From: Hippopus hippopus
Lineage: Eukaryota > Mollusca > Bivalvia > Cardiida > Cardiidae
DNA: 64,000 nt
Direction: 5' to 3'
Assembly (NCBI GenBank): GCA_946811185.2
Contig: OX328112.1
Location: 11,991,215-12,055,214 of the forward strand
A model generated the notes under the pieces. It made no database searches. It was given only the letters and a program-made list of their open reading frames with translations, and was not told the origin of the DNA. The position numbers were made by a program, and so were the translations under genes. Position 1 is the first letter of the stretch. Each line of letters opens with the position of its first letter. Positions 30,264 to 39,924 of this stretch are shown here, one piece after another.

Positions 30264-30312
30264 AGCAGACAGTGTAGATCAAGATCAGACTGCACTGACT
30301 ACAATGTCCCAT
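30264..30312. mobile_element. MITE B hairpin, collapsed
   Basis: GCAGACAGTGTAGATCAAGA TCAGACTGCACTG is complete on the left, but only ACTACAATGTCCC of the right arm remains. Confidence 0.65.
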
Positions 30313-30364
30313 GACTGTTTTGTAAAATATTCCGAGTGGATGGTCTTGAAATTTCAATAAGGGG

Positions 30365-30588
30365 GTCAGGTTGCTTGGCTCAGTTGTAAAGTGTAGGACT
30401 CGTAACATGGGAGCCCTGGGCTCCGGCCTCACTTGAAGCACTGGGCTTTTCGTGGGAGCGTCCCTGGCCAAGACACTTCATAGCCCTAGCGTAGTACTAG
30501 TGAAACTAAGGACATATTTGAATATATGAACTGTCTCCGGGATATGACTGAAATAATGTTGAAAACAGCGCAAAGTATCGATCGTTCG

Positions 30589-30590
<2 letters not shown>
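30365..30590 (+). mobile_element. SINE-3, full length
   Basis: Head GCTTGGCTCAGTTGTAAAGT (A box), CCGGCCTCACTTGAAGCACT, body GGCTTTTCGTGGGAGCGTCC and GCCAAGACACTTCATAGCC, tail GATATGACTGAAATAATGTT GAAAACAG. B box is poor (GGGCTCCGGCC). The tail runs into the long CAAT tract. Confidence 0.85.
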
Positions 30591-30621
<31 letters not shown>

Positions 30622-30679
30622 CCAATCAACTCAAATCAAATCAAATCAAATCAAATCAAAATCAAATCAAATCAAATCA

Positions 30680-30714
<35 letters not shown>

Positions 30715-30770
30715 TCAAATCAAATCAATCCATCAAATCAATCAATCAATCCAATCAATTTCAATGTTTG
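30587..30770. repeat. (CAAT)n / (CAAAT)n microsatellite grown from a SINE tail
   Basis: About 180 bp of CAAT and CAAAT blocks alternating in runs, beginning at the 3' end of the SINE-3 copy. The block structure implies repeated expansion and local duplication. Confidence 0.95.
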
Positions 30771-30891
30771 GTCTATTTTGATCGTGAAGTCTGATCTACC
30801 ACTTTGGTGAGTTGTGTGTATCAAGATCAGTCTGTTGACTGTTTGATACTATATTCCAGCAAAATTACCTTAGACATGGCAATGGTTTGGT

Positions 30892-31130
30892 CTCTTTACC
30901 AAACAACCCCCAGTTCAAAACCCTTAAGAAAATAGGGTGTCGAAAACAATGTGGGAAAAGGAGAAAATGCTGGTAACCAGCATTTTCTCCTTTTCCAACA
31001 CTGTTTTCTATCTTTTCATAGACAAATCATTTCATTTGAACCATACTCCCTTTTTCATCTACGAATCTACGAATGCTTTAAAATTGGGGGGGGGGGGGAA
31101 GTCTAAAATCTTATCTGGTAAAGAGTTAAA
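30892..31130 (-). mobile_element. MITE A, full length
   Basis: TCTCTTTACCAAACAACCCC to CTTATCTGGTAAAGAGTTAA. Strong hairpin, apex GCTGGTAACCAGC. A run of about thirteen G at 31085 replaces part of the flank. Confidence 0.9.
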
Positions 31131-31555
31131 TCTTTGGATCTGTTAGAGAAAAAAAATGTATGTGATACGAAATAAATAGCTATTATGAATAGGGGGCGCC
31201 ATTTAGCTGTCAAAAGTCCCCCCCCCCCCAAAAAAAAATGTAATTACAAAACCTACAAAAAAATTAAGAAAAAGAAAAAAAAAATGTATAAAGCATAAAA
31301 TCTTATATAGGAATCAATTTCTGCCTCGTTTTGATCGAAAATTTCAAAAAATTGAAAGAATATGTCAAAAATTATCTGATCGATCGACAGGCGACTTGAC
31401 CTCACCTGTCAAACATTATCGTCACGACATGCCGTCAAAAATACAATACAAGGAAAAAAATGACTGATCCCAAATATACAGTACTATGTAGTCTGCAAGT
31501 TGACTTTAAGAAACGGATTGATGCCAAATGTACAGTGCTATGTATTCTATAAGTT
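31130..31555. other. Unassigned sequence with short local duplication
   Basis: C- and A-runs near 31220. ACTGAT/ACGGATTGATGCCA blocks (GCCAAATGTACAGTGCTATG and CCAAATATACAGTACTATGT, each before AAGTTGACTTTAA) are repeated about 65 bp apart (31460 and 31525); a third trace is at 32100-32150. Confidence 0.5.
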
Positions 31556-31559
31556 GACT

Positions 31560-31773
31560 TTAACTCTTTGACAAACAACCCCGACTTTTAATGACCCTGA
31601 TGAAAAGCGCTTCTAAAAACATTGTGGAGAAAGAAGAAAATGCTGGTAACAATGTTTTCTACCCTTCCGGAAATAAATTTCAATTTTTGAGTCAGTTTAT
31701 TTTGGCATCTGTAAATGCTTTCAATTTGGCCAAGACTTTAGTCTAAAATTTCGCCGTTTAATAAACAGTTAAG
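31560..31773 (-). mobile_element. MITE A with one hairpin arm deleted
   Basis: TTAACTCTTTGACAAACAAC to CCGTTTAATAAACAGTTAA. The arm AACATTGTGGAGAAAGAAGA...GCTGGTAAC passes straight to AATGTTTTCTACCC, so about 25 bp of the right arm are missing. Confidence 0.85.
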
Positions 31774-31865
31774 AACAGAAATAATGCCACATGCCAAATA
31801 AATTAAATAATCAAATTTGAACAAGAATAAGGCTATCGTAGGCATGTTTTTTTTTTTTACTTCTA

Positions 31866-32095
31866 TACGAAGAAGAAGAAGAACAAGAAGAAGAAGAAAA
31901 AGAAAGAAGAAAGAAGATGAAGAAGGAGGAGGAGGAGGAGAACAAGAAGAAGAAGAAGCTGAAGAAGAAGAAGTAGATTATGATGATGATGATGATGATA
32001 TGAAGAAGAAGAAGTAGATGATGATGATGATGATGATGATATGATGAAGAAGAAGAAGTAGAAGAAGAAGAAGAAGAAGAAGAAGATATGTATTC
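31866..32095. repeat. (GAA)n / (GAT)n / (GGA)n compound microsatellite
   Basis: Interleaved trinucleotide tracts, with the GAAGTAGATGATGATG block present twice. Purine-rich strand. Acidic and basic open frames here are translations of the repeat. Confidence 0.95.
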
Positions 32096-32197
32096 TTTAC
32101 ATGTGATATGTATTCTTTAACTTGACTTTACGAAACGGAATGATGCCACATACAAAATTGTAAAAAAAAAATGGTACAAGAATAAAGTAATCGTACG

Positions 32198-32326
32198 CAC
32201 GAAAGGATAGAAACACTGTGGGAAACAAAGAAAAAAGTGCTGGTTATCAGCATTTCATTTTTTTCCCCACAATGACTTCTCCCTCAGGGTTGTTAAAGAC
32301 CAGGACCCTATGGTAAAAGGTTAAAG
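32198..32326 (+). mobile_element. MITE A, first of a cluster of three
   Basis: AAGGATAGAAACACTGTGGG, apex GCTGGTTATCAGC, right end TATGGTAAAAGGTTAA. Left flank missing. Confidence 0.8.
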
Positions 32327-32332
32327 AGCGGC

Positions 32333-32539
32333 TTAACTCTTTACCAAACGACAAAATATTTGACTCGCCCTACTTGAAAACATTTGCAGACGAAAAATCA
32401 AATGTCGGTCAACAATCAACCTCTGTCTTTGATAGGATAGAAAATGGCAACCAACGCTTTCTCCTTTTCCTACAATGTTTTCAAATGCCTATTATTTTAG
32501 TGACGTTTAAGTTCGGAATTGTGTGGTATAAGGGTTAAA
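32333..32539 (+). mobile_element. MITE A, second of the cluster, half hairpin
   Basis: TTAACTCTTTACCAAACGAC to GTGGTATAAGGGTTAA with both TTAA ends intact. The left arm is reduced to AGAAAATGGCAACCAACGCT, so the palindrome is gone while both termini are kept. Confidence 0.9.
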
Positions 32540-32626
32540 AAAAAAAGACTCAAGCGAAAAAGACACACTACATGACAGTTTATTGACAACTGTTTTTTTT
32601 TTATGCAGGTTCATCCTTACAATACA

Positions 32627-32856
32627 GACCCTTTACCAAAAAACCCTGTTTTATAACGATCCTGTGGGAAAAGGCTTTGGAAACATTGTGGGAAAAGGAG
32701 AAAATGCTGGTAACCAGCATTTTCTCCTTTTTCCCGCAATGTTTTCCATCCTTTTAGTGTTAAATGCTATCATTTGAGTCATACTGATATTTTGTCGTCT
32801 GTAAATGCTTTCAATTTGGACGTTTCAAATCGTTGCCATCTAGTTAAGAGTTATTT
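32627..32856 (-). mobile_element. MITE A, third of the cluster
   Basis: GACCCTTTACCAAAAAACCC, TGTGGGAAAAGGCTTTGGAA, strong hairpin, flank TTTGTCGTCTGTAAATGCTT, end CATCTAGTTAAGAGTTA. Confidence 0.9.
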
Positions 32857-32961
32857 GAATACATGTGGACTTTTTCAGCAAGCAAGGAACCCCCTCCCTT
32901 CAAAAGAAATTAAAAAAAAATCAAAATTAGCGAAAATATTAATATCCCATAAAGAAAGAAA

Positions 32962-33034
32962 ATCGGACAGTGTAGATCCAAGATCAGACTGCACGTTCTT
33001 TGCAGTCTGATCTTGGATCTACACTATCCGCAAG
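32962..33034 (+). mobile_element. MITE B hairpin, symmetric variant
   Basis: GATCCAAGATCAG and CTGATCTTGGATC: both arms carry the extra C/G relative to GATCAAGATCAG. Apex GCACGTTCTTTGC. Confidence 0.9.
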
Positions 33035-33239
33035 AGCATTTTAAGGCCTCAAAAGAAATGGTGAACTATCGAACATGCTGAACGTTTTGACGGGCATTTT
33101 GACAATACTATAATACATGTAGCTTGTCATTTATAATGTGGTGGATGAACAGTTAATTGGTCTGTCAATGACTTTATTGATGGTGTTAACAGACATTAAG
33201 ACGTGGATCAAAAAAAAACGAGACAGTTGAGGGATGTAA

Positions 33240-33478
33240 GCAAGAAGAATGGAGAAAAAGAACAAAGAAAGAAACAGAAAGAAAGGAAAAAAACAGAAAA
33301 AAAAACAGACAAATAACCCAAAACCATGTAAAGAAAAAGTGTGCATATGTGTGTATGTGTGAAAGAGGAGAAGACCAATAAGTAGGAGAGAAAGAGAGTT
33401 TGGACAGAAAGAGAATGGACAGACTGACAGACAGATGGAGAGAGTAAGACAAAAAGAGAAAGACAAATAGACAGGGAC

Positions 33479-33517
<39 letters not shown>

Positions 33518-33585
33518 GACAGAGAGAGAGACACACACACACAGACAGAGAGAGAGACAGAGAGAGAGAAAGAGAGAGGATTGTA
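33240..33585. repeat. Purine-rich and (GA)n/(CA)n tract
   Basis: About 340 bp, mostly A and G on the + strand, ending in (GA)n with CA interruptions at 33478-33580 right where the SINE-2 tail begins. Ser/Leu-rich minus-strand frames are artefacts of this tract. Confidence 0.9.
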
Positions 33586-33882
33586 TAATTGTATGGATTT
33601 TAACGCCGTTTTCAACATTATTTCAGTTATATGGCGGCGGCCAGTGAACCTATCCATGCTTTCCTGGATTTTCTGTACCAGTACTCCACACAATATTCTT
33701 ACAAGGCCACTGGCTGCTTTCCAACATAACCATCGTTGAAACAATGATCAGCGGTGAGAGAGGGCTGAATCCTGTTGCAATGACTATCATCAATCCTCGG
33801 GAGGAAATTTGCCGTGCCGAGGATTGAACCAGCGACCCCCTGTTCTCAAGTCCTGTACGCTACCGACTGGGCTACATGGGCA
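33585..33882 (-). mobile_element. SINE-2, full length
   Basis: TTTTAACGCCGTTTTCAACA, GGCGGCCAGTGAACCTATCC, ACTGGCTGCTTTCCAACATA, GCGGTGAGAGAGGGCTGAAT, head GAGGATTGAACCAGCGACCC and CCGACTGGGCTACATGGGC. Confidence 0.9.
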
Positions 33883-34014
33883 AAGAAACACAGAGAAAGA
33901 GATGTATTTCACATGTAAAATTTTATGTATTCGTTTATCAAACCTTACTTAATGATGATTATCCGTATTTGACAACGATATTTTTAAAGTTACCCTGTAC
34001 AAATTTTCTATACA

Positions 34015-34237
34015 GAATTAACTATTTACATGTACCACTCGGCCCCGACTTTCAACGACCCTGAGAAATATGGCTTTTGAAAACATTGTGAGAAATGGAG
34101 AAAATGCTGGTAAACAGCATTTTCTCCTTTTCCCACAATGTTTTCTATTAATCCAAAGACAAAAACCAGCATCTTATTTGTTGTCTGCATAAGCTGCCAA
34201 TTCGACAAGCCTAATTGTCGTTTCGTAAAGAGTTAAT
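34015..34237 (-). mobile_element. MITE A, full length
   Basis: GAATTAACTATTTACATGTA, CAACGACCCTGAGAAATATG, hairpin with apex GCTGGTAAACAGC, flank TTGTTGTCTGCATAAGCTGC, end TCGTTTCGTAAAGAGTTAA. Confidence 0.9.
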
Positions 34238-34367
34238 GAATAACTGATAATGGAGGAAAAAGACTGCAGAATAAAGAAAAAGGATGAAAACAGGGACTTT
34301 TGTTTGAAGGGCGTATCGCAAAAAAGGAAGCTAATGACGGTATCAAATGAAAATGTCGTTCGTTTAA

Positions 34368-34705
34368 ACATACATCTTCACTCGTTTTCATCCAGTTTTT
34401 AACCTTTTTTTTTTTTTATTTTATGAAACTATAATCACTCTTGTATCTTCATACCAAATATTGCCCCTGATGGTTGCAAGGTTGCACAGATTACGACAGA
34501 TAAAAAATGCATTTCATTCTATAGCGGCTAGCCATAGACATAACAACCACAGTTTCCAGTTTAAATCGAAGACAAATCCCTATAGTTTCTTTACCCCATA
34601 CACCTTATATTGATTTTTTATCTACTTTTACACAGCTGACTAGATTATACGCCGTCAAGTTTTAACAGCGTATGTTTACTCTCTGGCTGTAAAGATGTCT
34701 CGTAA
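34368..34705 (-). mobile_element. Repeat H, inverted partner of the 40.1 kb copy
   Basis: CACTCGTTTTCATCCAGTTT, TTATGAAACTATAATCACTC, TTGTATCTTCATACCAAATA, ATTACGACAGATAAAAAATG, GACAAATCCCTATAGTTTCT and TGGCTGTAAAGATGTCTC: an unbroken copy, about 340 bp, no coding frame. Four copies occur in the window; this and the one at 40122-40472 are inverted 5.4 kb apart and close in sequence. Confidence 0.85.
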
Positions 34706-34711
34706 ACTAAA

Positions 34712-34958
34712 TATGAGATTTGCCCTGTGAAAAGGGGGCTTAATACATATGCAAAAAGTATCGACCCAGGTCAGCCTGACCTGGCCCGAAACTTTTTGCT
34801 ATTGGTCAATTTTCTGCATGTCAAAGGACCAGTGTACTTCATGACTCATTTGGTTGTTAAAAAATAGATTTTATAGATCCAGAATTATGTAATGATTTGC
34901 CCGGTAAAATGCATCATGGAGATGCAATAAGCCCCCTTTTGCCAGAGCATGGCTTATA
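34712..34958 (+). mobile_element. MITE C, hairpin apex deleted
   Basis: GAGATTTGCCCTGTGAAAAG GGGG, then CCCAGGTCAGCCTGACCTGG with the GCGCAG apex cleanly missing, leaving a continuous palindrome. Right end GCCAGAGCATGGCTTATA. Confidence 0.9.
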
Positions 34959-35213
34959 TATTTTGTCATATTCATTTTTATGTTCTTGTTTATTTGAAAC
35001 ACGGAGCCCCAAGTACACCTATCCACGCATTTCGAATTTATCATCACTGCATCTACAGAATTTTCTCCGAGCCCCTAAATGCCCTTTTTATGCAGGGTTT
35101 CAACAACAATCTGGACTTCTGCCGCAAAAGTATTATAAAACTTGGGATGAATCTTTTTCCGAGCCGGGCTCCAGCATCAATACATCGAGCCATCGAGCGT
35201 TACTGACTGACCT

Positions 35214-35521
35214 GACCAGCCCCCATAGCTCAGTTGGTAGAGCGTAGGACTCGTGAACGTGATGTTTCGGGTCACTTGAGGGTATGGGTTCGATTCCCAC
35301 AGCTAGCCATCTAAAATTACTGATAGTCTTTCGGATGAGACATTAAACCGAGATCCCGTGTGACGGTCATATACATCGAGTACGTTAAAGAACCAGGCGT
35401 AAATTAGGATGGATTTCGTCCTGTATCTGCACTATCCCCCGTAACAATACCAACAGCCTTCTGGGGGCGTCGCCCACATGGGCAACTGGTGTCGACGATA
35501 AATAAAGGCAAATTCAATCAA
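35214..35521 (+). mobile_element. SINE-1, full length with perfect target duplication
   Basis: Head: A box TAGCTCAGTTGGTAGAGCG (35226 on), B box GGGTTCGATTCCC (35286 on). Body: ATAGTCTTTCGGATGAGACA, GTGTGACGGTCATATACATC, GTTAAAGAACCAGGCG, TTTCGTCCTGTATCTGCACT ATCCCCCGTAACAATACC, CGCCCACATGGGCAACTGGT. Tail: GACGATAAATAAAGGC. ACTGACTGACCT flanks it at 35202-35213 and 35522-35533, 12 of 12 identical, so this is a comparatively young insertion. The central GTTAAAGAACC box resembles conserved central domains known in animal SINE superfamilies; I cannot name which from sequence alone. Confidence 0.92.
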
Positions 35522-35565
35522 ACTGACTGACCTATAGAAACTCGGCTTATTCAAGAAAAAGGAAT

Positions 35566-35670
35566 CGGACAGTGTACGAGATGAATATCATTATTTATCA
35601 AAATGTATCAACATTTTTATCAAACTACAAGATACTCCTAGGTGAAAGATCAGACTGTATGTTCTGTGAG
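35566..35670. mobile_element. MITE B remnant with insertion or drift
   Basis: TCGGACAGTGTACGAGATGA and, 75 bp on, GAAAGATCAGACTGTATGTT CTGTG are two separated pieces of one B arm and apex. Confidence 0.5.
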
Positions 35671-35679
35671 CTACTGCTT

Positions 35680-35902
35680 TTAATGTTAACTTCTGATCAA
35701 ACAACAACTTTTAAGCTTTTCCTAAATTGAAAACATTTCCAGTTACACAAGTGTGGCTCAAATTGAGATATTTGTCGTTGACAAGGTAGAAAACATTGTG
35801 AAAAAAAGGAGAAAATGCTGGTAACCAGCATTTTCTCCTTTTTTCACAAGGTTTTCAAAAGCTTTCTTCACAAGGGTCACTAAAAACCGGACTTTAAAAC
35901 AT
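35680..35902 (+). mobile_element. MITE A, compensated hairpin
   Basis: Arms CATTGTGAAAAAAAGGAG and CTCCTTTTTTCAC: GGG/CCC of the consensus stem replaced by AAA/TTT-type pairing on both sides. Apex GCTGGTAACCAGC. Ends worn (ATGTTAACTTCTGATCAAAC). Confidence 0.85.
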
Positions 35903-35941
35903 TCCGATTTCGAATTCCATTCAGCCGGAAATATCTGCCCG

Positions 35942-36010
35942 TATCGGACGGTGTAGATTCAAGATCAGACTGCACGTTCTGTACAGTCTGATCTTGATCT
36001 ACACTGCCAA
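35942..36010 (+). mobile_element. MITE B hairpin
   Basis: CGGACGGTGTAGATTCAAGA, apex GCACGTTCTGTAC, right arm CTGATCTTGATCTACACTGC. Preceded by TTCAGCCGGAAATATCTGCC, a B flank remnant. Confidence 0.85.
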
Positions 36011-36014
36011 CAAA

Positions 36015-36450
36015 TAACAGTGCATTGATTGTCGTATATAGCAGCTTTGTTGTAAATCAGTTTTCATTATCTTCCAAAACCTTTTTGCACAATTGACAAA
36101 AAGTAAAGATAAAGATTTAAAAATTATTCACGGTTTCACAAACAGTCATTTATATCCAAAAAACTTAACAAAACAGACACATTGTTTGAAAAAAAAATAA
36201 AGTTACAAAAAACGCTAAAATATCCCCAAATACAGTGAGATCTAATCGCATACTGTGTATTATTCGAAAGCCCGACACGAAAACAAAACAGAACCATGGG
36301 GTATTGTTTTCAAAATGGGGCTCAAATTTCTTCCGTCCTTTGCAATTGACATCTATCACTCGATTTGTCCTTGATACTTGATTTATGGCTTGGCAAAAAA
36401 TATTGTGGAAAAAGTTGGGATCCCCCATGGCACAATGTATATGTTTTGGG
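36015..36450. other. Unassigned sequence
   Basis: No clear family; AAAATATTGTGGAAAAAGTT and CACAATGTATATG near 36397-36440 could be a very worn A hairpin. Confidence 0.35.
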
Positions 36451-36457
36451 TATGTCT

Positions 36458-36686
36458 CTTGACTCTGCGGAATGAGAAAATATTAGACGTGTCCAAATTG
36501 AAAGAATTTGCAAACAATAAATTAAAGGTTAGTCAAAAATTGAAATTTGTTTTTGAAAAGAGTAGAAAACGTTGTGGGGGAAAAGGACATAATGCTGATT
36601 ACCAGCATTTTCTCCTTTTCCCAGAATGTTTTCATTTTTTTCTCAAGGTCGTTAAAACTTGAAATTGTACGGTAAAGCGTTAAAGG
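36458..36686 (+). mobile_element. MITE A
   Basis: GACGTGTCCAAATTGAAAGA, hairpin GTAGAAAACGTTGTGGGGGA with apex GCTGATTACCAGC, right end TGTACGGTAAAGCGTTAA. Left terminus worn. Confidence 0.85.
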
Positions 36687-36795
36687 TTCTGGGTTCGATC
36701 CCACGGCGTAGGCGCCGCTGGTCACTTTGGGATGTCCGTGGGCAAGGCATTACAAAGTCCCGGTCTAGCACTGGTGATAGCCAGCAAAGATATGA
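36684..36795 (+). mobile_element. SINE-3 fragment
   Basis: B box GGTTCTGGGTTCGATCCCAC, TGGGATGTCCGTGGGCAAGG CATTACAAAGTCC, CTAGCACTGGTGA. Starts immediately after the A copy's TTAA and lacks A box and tail. Confidence 0.65.
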
Positions 36796-36954
36796 ACAGG
36801 TGAGTCTACTGAGGTGCTTTCACTCCCCCATTTTTCAGAACATGTATGAAAGGGGTTGTTGGTTCGAGCTAACAGTTCAACACATTCCTACCTATTTGTT
36901 TCTTCCAGCATTATCATCGTAATCTAAGTCCGTCTACGACTGATTTTCAAAATA

Positions 36955-37107
36955 AGCATCGTCGAAACAATGTTGAACTGTCAAAGAAGAATGAACCCTG
37001 TCACCAGTACTCTTAAAGAGCTTGGCCAAGATGAGATGCAAACTAAGGTCCCTTGGATTTTTAACACTGTTCAAAACCTACCGAGCATCTGGGCTCGGCC
37101 ATTCTTA
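36955..37107 (-). mobile_element. SINE-2 head fragment
   Basis: GCATCGTCGAAACAATGTTG, AGAATGAACCCTGTCACC, CTACCGAGCATCTGGGCTCG GCC. Strongly diverged. Confidence 0.65.
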
Positions 37108-37149
37108 CAAAAAGCCTGAGGCTTACCCTGAACAAGAACCAGTCCCTAT

Positions 37150-38735
37150 CTAGTATTTCCCTCTTTTCTACCTTCCAATTTCCCACCTCCCTGTTTTCTA
37201 CCTCCAAATTTCCTACCTCCCTGTTTTCTACCTCCCAATTTCCTACCTCCCTCTTTTCTACCTCCCAATTTCCACCTCCCTCTTTTCTACCTCCCAATTT
37301 CCTACCTCCCTCTTTTCAACCACCCCATTTTCTACACCCCTCTTTTCAACCACCCCATTTTCTACACCCCTCTTTTCAACCACCCCATTTTCTACACCCC
37401 TCTTTTCAACCTCCCAATTTCCTACCTCCCTCTTAGCAACCTCCCTATTTTGTACATCCATCTTTTCAAACACACCGTTTTCTACCTTCCCCTTTTCTCT
37501 TTTCCTGTTTTTTCTACCTCCCTCTTTTCTACCCTCCTACTGTCTTCCTTCATCCCTATTTTTTACCTCTTCATCCCTTATCTTCTCTTTCTCCCTATTT
37601 TCTATCTTTCTTCTTTTCTACCTTCTTCCATTCAACATCCCTGATTATTTCCACCATCTTTCTACCTCCACTTTTTCTAAAATCCCTTTTTCCATTCCCT
37701 TTATTCTCCTTTCCTCCCTCCCACCTCCCATAGGAGGATTTCCCACTGCTTCTGTTCTACCTCCCGTATTTCCAACAGACTTCTATTCTACTTTCCTCTT
37801 TTCTATCTACTTCTGATCTCTTCCCTATTTCTTCCTACCTCCATCTTTTTCACCTCCTATTTTTTCACCCCCTCTTTTTTTCTTCCTTCCTACCTCACTC
37901 ATTTTCTATCTCCTTATTTCCCCCCTCACACCCTCTTTTTTTTACCTCCCTTTTCTACCTCCCCTGTTTCCTACTTCCCCCTTTTCTACATTTCTCTTTT
38001 TACCTCCCTATAGTCTACCTCCCTTTTTTCTTTCTATACCTTTCCTAACTCCCCCTTTTATAAGGTCATCTTTTCTCGTTCGCTGTTTTCTCCCTCACTC
38101 CTTTCTACCTTCGTTAATTCTACCTTCCTCTTTTTTTTACCTCCCTCTTTTCTACCTCTTCTGTTTTCTACATGCCCTCATTTTTGCCTCTTTTTTTTCC
38201 CTCCTACAACTTACCTTTTACTAAACCTTTCATTTCTCATTCCTTTTTTTCTCCCTCTATCCTTTCTCCATTCTTATCTTCCACAACCCTTCCTTCTTTT
38301 TCCCGCACACTTAAATTCCTCTTTCCTACACCCTCTGTCCTATCTTGCTCATTTCTACTTTCTTTTCTCCGTGGTCCATAAGCTTCTCTTCACTCTTTCA
38401 TATTTCACTCTCTTCCATATCCTTTTCTTGTACCCCTTTCTGTCCTCACGCTTTCTTTCCAACTTTAATCTTTTCTATTCCACTAGTTTTCATCCCTTCT
38501 CTTTTTTTTTTTTATATATTCCTATTTCCTATCTTACTCTCTATCATCTTTTTATTTCTTTTGCCCTCTTTCTTACCCTTTCTGTCTTCTTCATTTCTTT
38601 CTTATACCCCGTTTGTATCCCTCTATTCTACCTCCTATCCACTACCCTATCTTTTCTACCTCCATTGTCCTATCCTCCCCCTTTTCCCCTTATTTCTCTG
38701 CTCTCACTTCCTCCACCACCCGTTCTTCATTTTGT
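37150..38735. repeat. 1.6 kb polypyrimidine tract built from a 15/30-bp repeat
   Basis: Almost every base on the + strand is C or T. The left part (37155-37480) is an ordered tandem repeat: 30-bp units made of two 15-mers, CTACCTCCCTCTTTT and CTACCTCCCAATTTC, with a subblock of three CACCCCATTTTCTACACCCC TCTTTTCAAC units (37320-37405). To the right units decay into irregular CTCCCTTTTCTACCT. Minus-strand frames here (REVGNWEVEKREV repeats) are pure repeat translations. Mirror-symmetric purine/pyrimidine DNA of this kind can form triplexes. Confidence 0.95.
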
Positions 38736-38769
38736 TCAACACAGAGAAATCAGCACAACTTTGACTGTT

Positions 38770-38806
38770 TTTGTAAACAGTGTAGATCAAAATTAGACTC
38801 TCATTT
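38770..38806. mobile_element. MITE B half-hairpin
   Basis: AACAGTGTAGATCAAAATTA GACTCTCA keeps one arm only. Confidence 0.5.
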
Positions 38807-38814
38807 GCGGCAAG

Positions 38815-38995
38815 TGATGATCCCGTGTCGAAGGAGACATTTGAAAACAATGTGGGAAAAGTAGAAAATGCTGGTAAACCAGCATTTTCTCCTTTATCCC
38901 ACAATGTTTTCAACAGTATGAAAAGAAATCCCTCTAATGTGTAACACATTTGAATAAGTTACGTGCAAATGTTTTCAATGTGGAACAGTGTATTT
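38815..38995 (-). mobile_element. MITE A
   Basis: GTCGAAGGAGACATTTGAAA, hairpin with apex GCTGGTAAACCAGC, then TGCAAATGTTTTCAATGTGG. Both termini worn. Confidence 0.8.
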
Positions 38996-39015
38996 TTTTA
39001 ACCATGGGTATTGAG

Positions 39016-39203
39016 TTAATTCTTAGGCTGCTAAGCGCGACTGACTGACCTTTTGCGGACAATGTAGTCTGATCTTGGATCGACACTGTCCGATAAGGAG
39101 ATATTTTTCTCCAAAAAGTAAGTTTTAAGTAACATTATTCGGATTTTTCCTATCGGCTTGAAAGTTTTTAACACAAGTTATTTAGCAGGATTAGGGTTAA
39201 TTC
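39016..39203 (-). mobile_element. MITE B, full length with hairpin partly deleted
   Basis: TTAATTCTTAGGCTGCTAAG to TTTAGCAGGATTAGGGTTAA, so both TTAA ends are kept. Interior GACCTTTTGCGGACAATGTA, then only one inner arm (GTCTGATCTTGGATCGACAC), GATAAGGAGATATTTTTCTC and CCTATCGGCTTGAAAG. Useful for defining the B termini. Confidence 0.9.
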
Positions 39204-39204
39204 C

Positions 39205-39920
39205 AAACAAGATAAATGAAGATGAAATTTCAACCGACCAATTTTGAAATGAAGGATGAATAAAGTCATTGTTGAAAAATTCAAAAAATCATGTATTATG
39301 CTCTTTCTAGTGACAGATGATCAACTCAGTTGACAACTTCATAGCTTTTGAAAACATCGAGACGAGAGCAGAAATTGCTCCCGCCGAGCATTTTTCTGTC
39401 ATTGATAGCAATATTTTGTTTTGTTTTTCTTTCATGAATAGAACTAAAACACGCAATCATGAAAAATGTAAGCATAAAGACATACAGTAAAAAATGGGAT
39501 GGGCGTTTTGAAATCCGGAACTCGTCTATATTAATGAGACTAGATTTTATTGCGACCCTACTGCCTTGAAGCCTGGGCCCTTATTCATAAAAAAATCATA
39601 ATTTAAGTATGACTAAACCGAAGGTATCATACCTTACCATGTATGGTACTTAAGTTGAAATTCACAAACCTACCTAAGTGTAATATCTAGCTTAGTATAA
39701 TGCGTACGTTTAGGCATCATGCATAACTTTCCCGCCCAGTCGATGTTAGAGTATCATGTATGGTTTCAATTTCAACAATGTTTAAGTTTTAATTTGTGGT
39801 TTGGAATAACGCCAGCGCACGGATAAGTGACAAGCTCATGGTCCAGACTAGTACGAGTATCTGGTGGCATAAAAGCAAAATACTGCAAGAACTTTCAGCT
39901 CCCTCGGTGTGGTATGATAG
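39205..39920. other. Unassigned sequence
   Basis: No gene. GGGCCCTTATTCATAAAAAA at 39567 followed by CTTAAG-type words looks like a repeat end I cannot delimit from one copy. Confidence 0.4.
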
Positions 39921-39924
39921 GATA

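Noticed and set aside
31866..32095. Acidic low-complexity protein
   Set aside because: A pure trinucleotide microsatellite with compound block structure; no flanking coding signal.
34897..35247. 116-codon open frame as a gene
   Set aside because: It begins inside a MITE C right end and finishes in a SINE-1 head; the middle has no recognisable domain.
35214..35300. Functional tRNA gene with A and B boxes
   Set aside because: The boxes are good, but the SINE-1 body follows directly, target duplications flank the whole 308 bp, and I could not close an acceptor stem. The same applies to heads at 50589, 55686, 52768, 43873 and the minus-strand heads.
37061..37473. Repetitive REVGNWEVEKREV protein
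   Set aside because: Encoded by the minus strand of the polypyrimidine 15-bp tandem repeat; no start context or domain.
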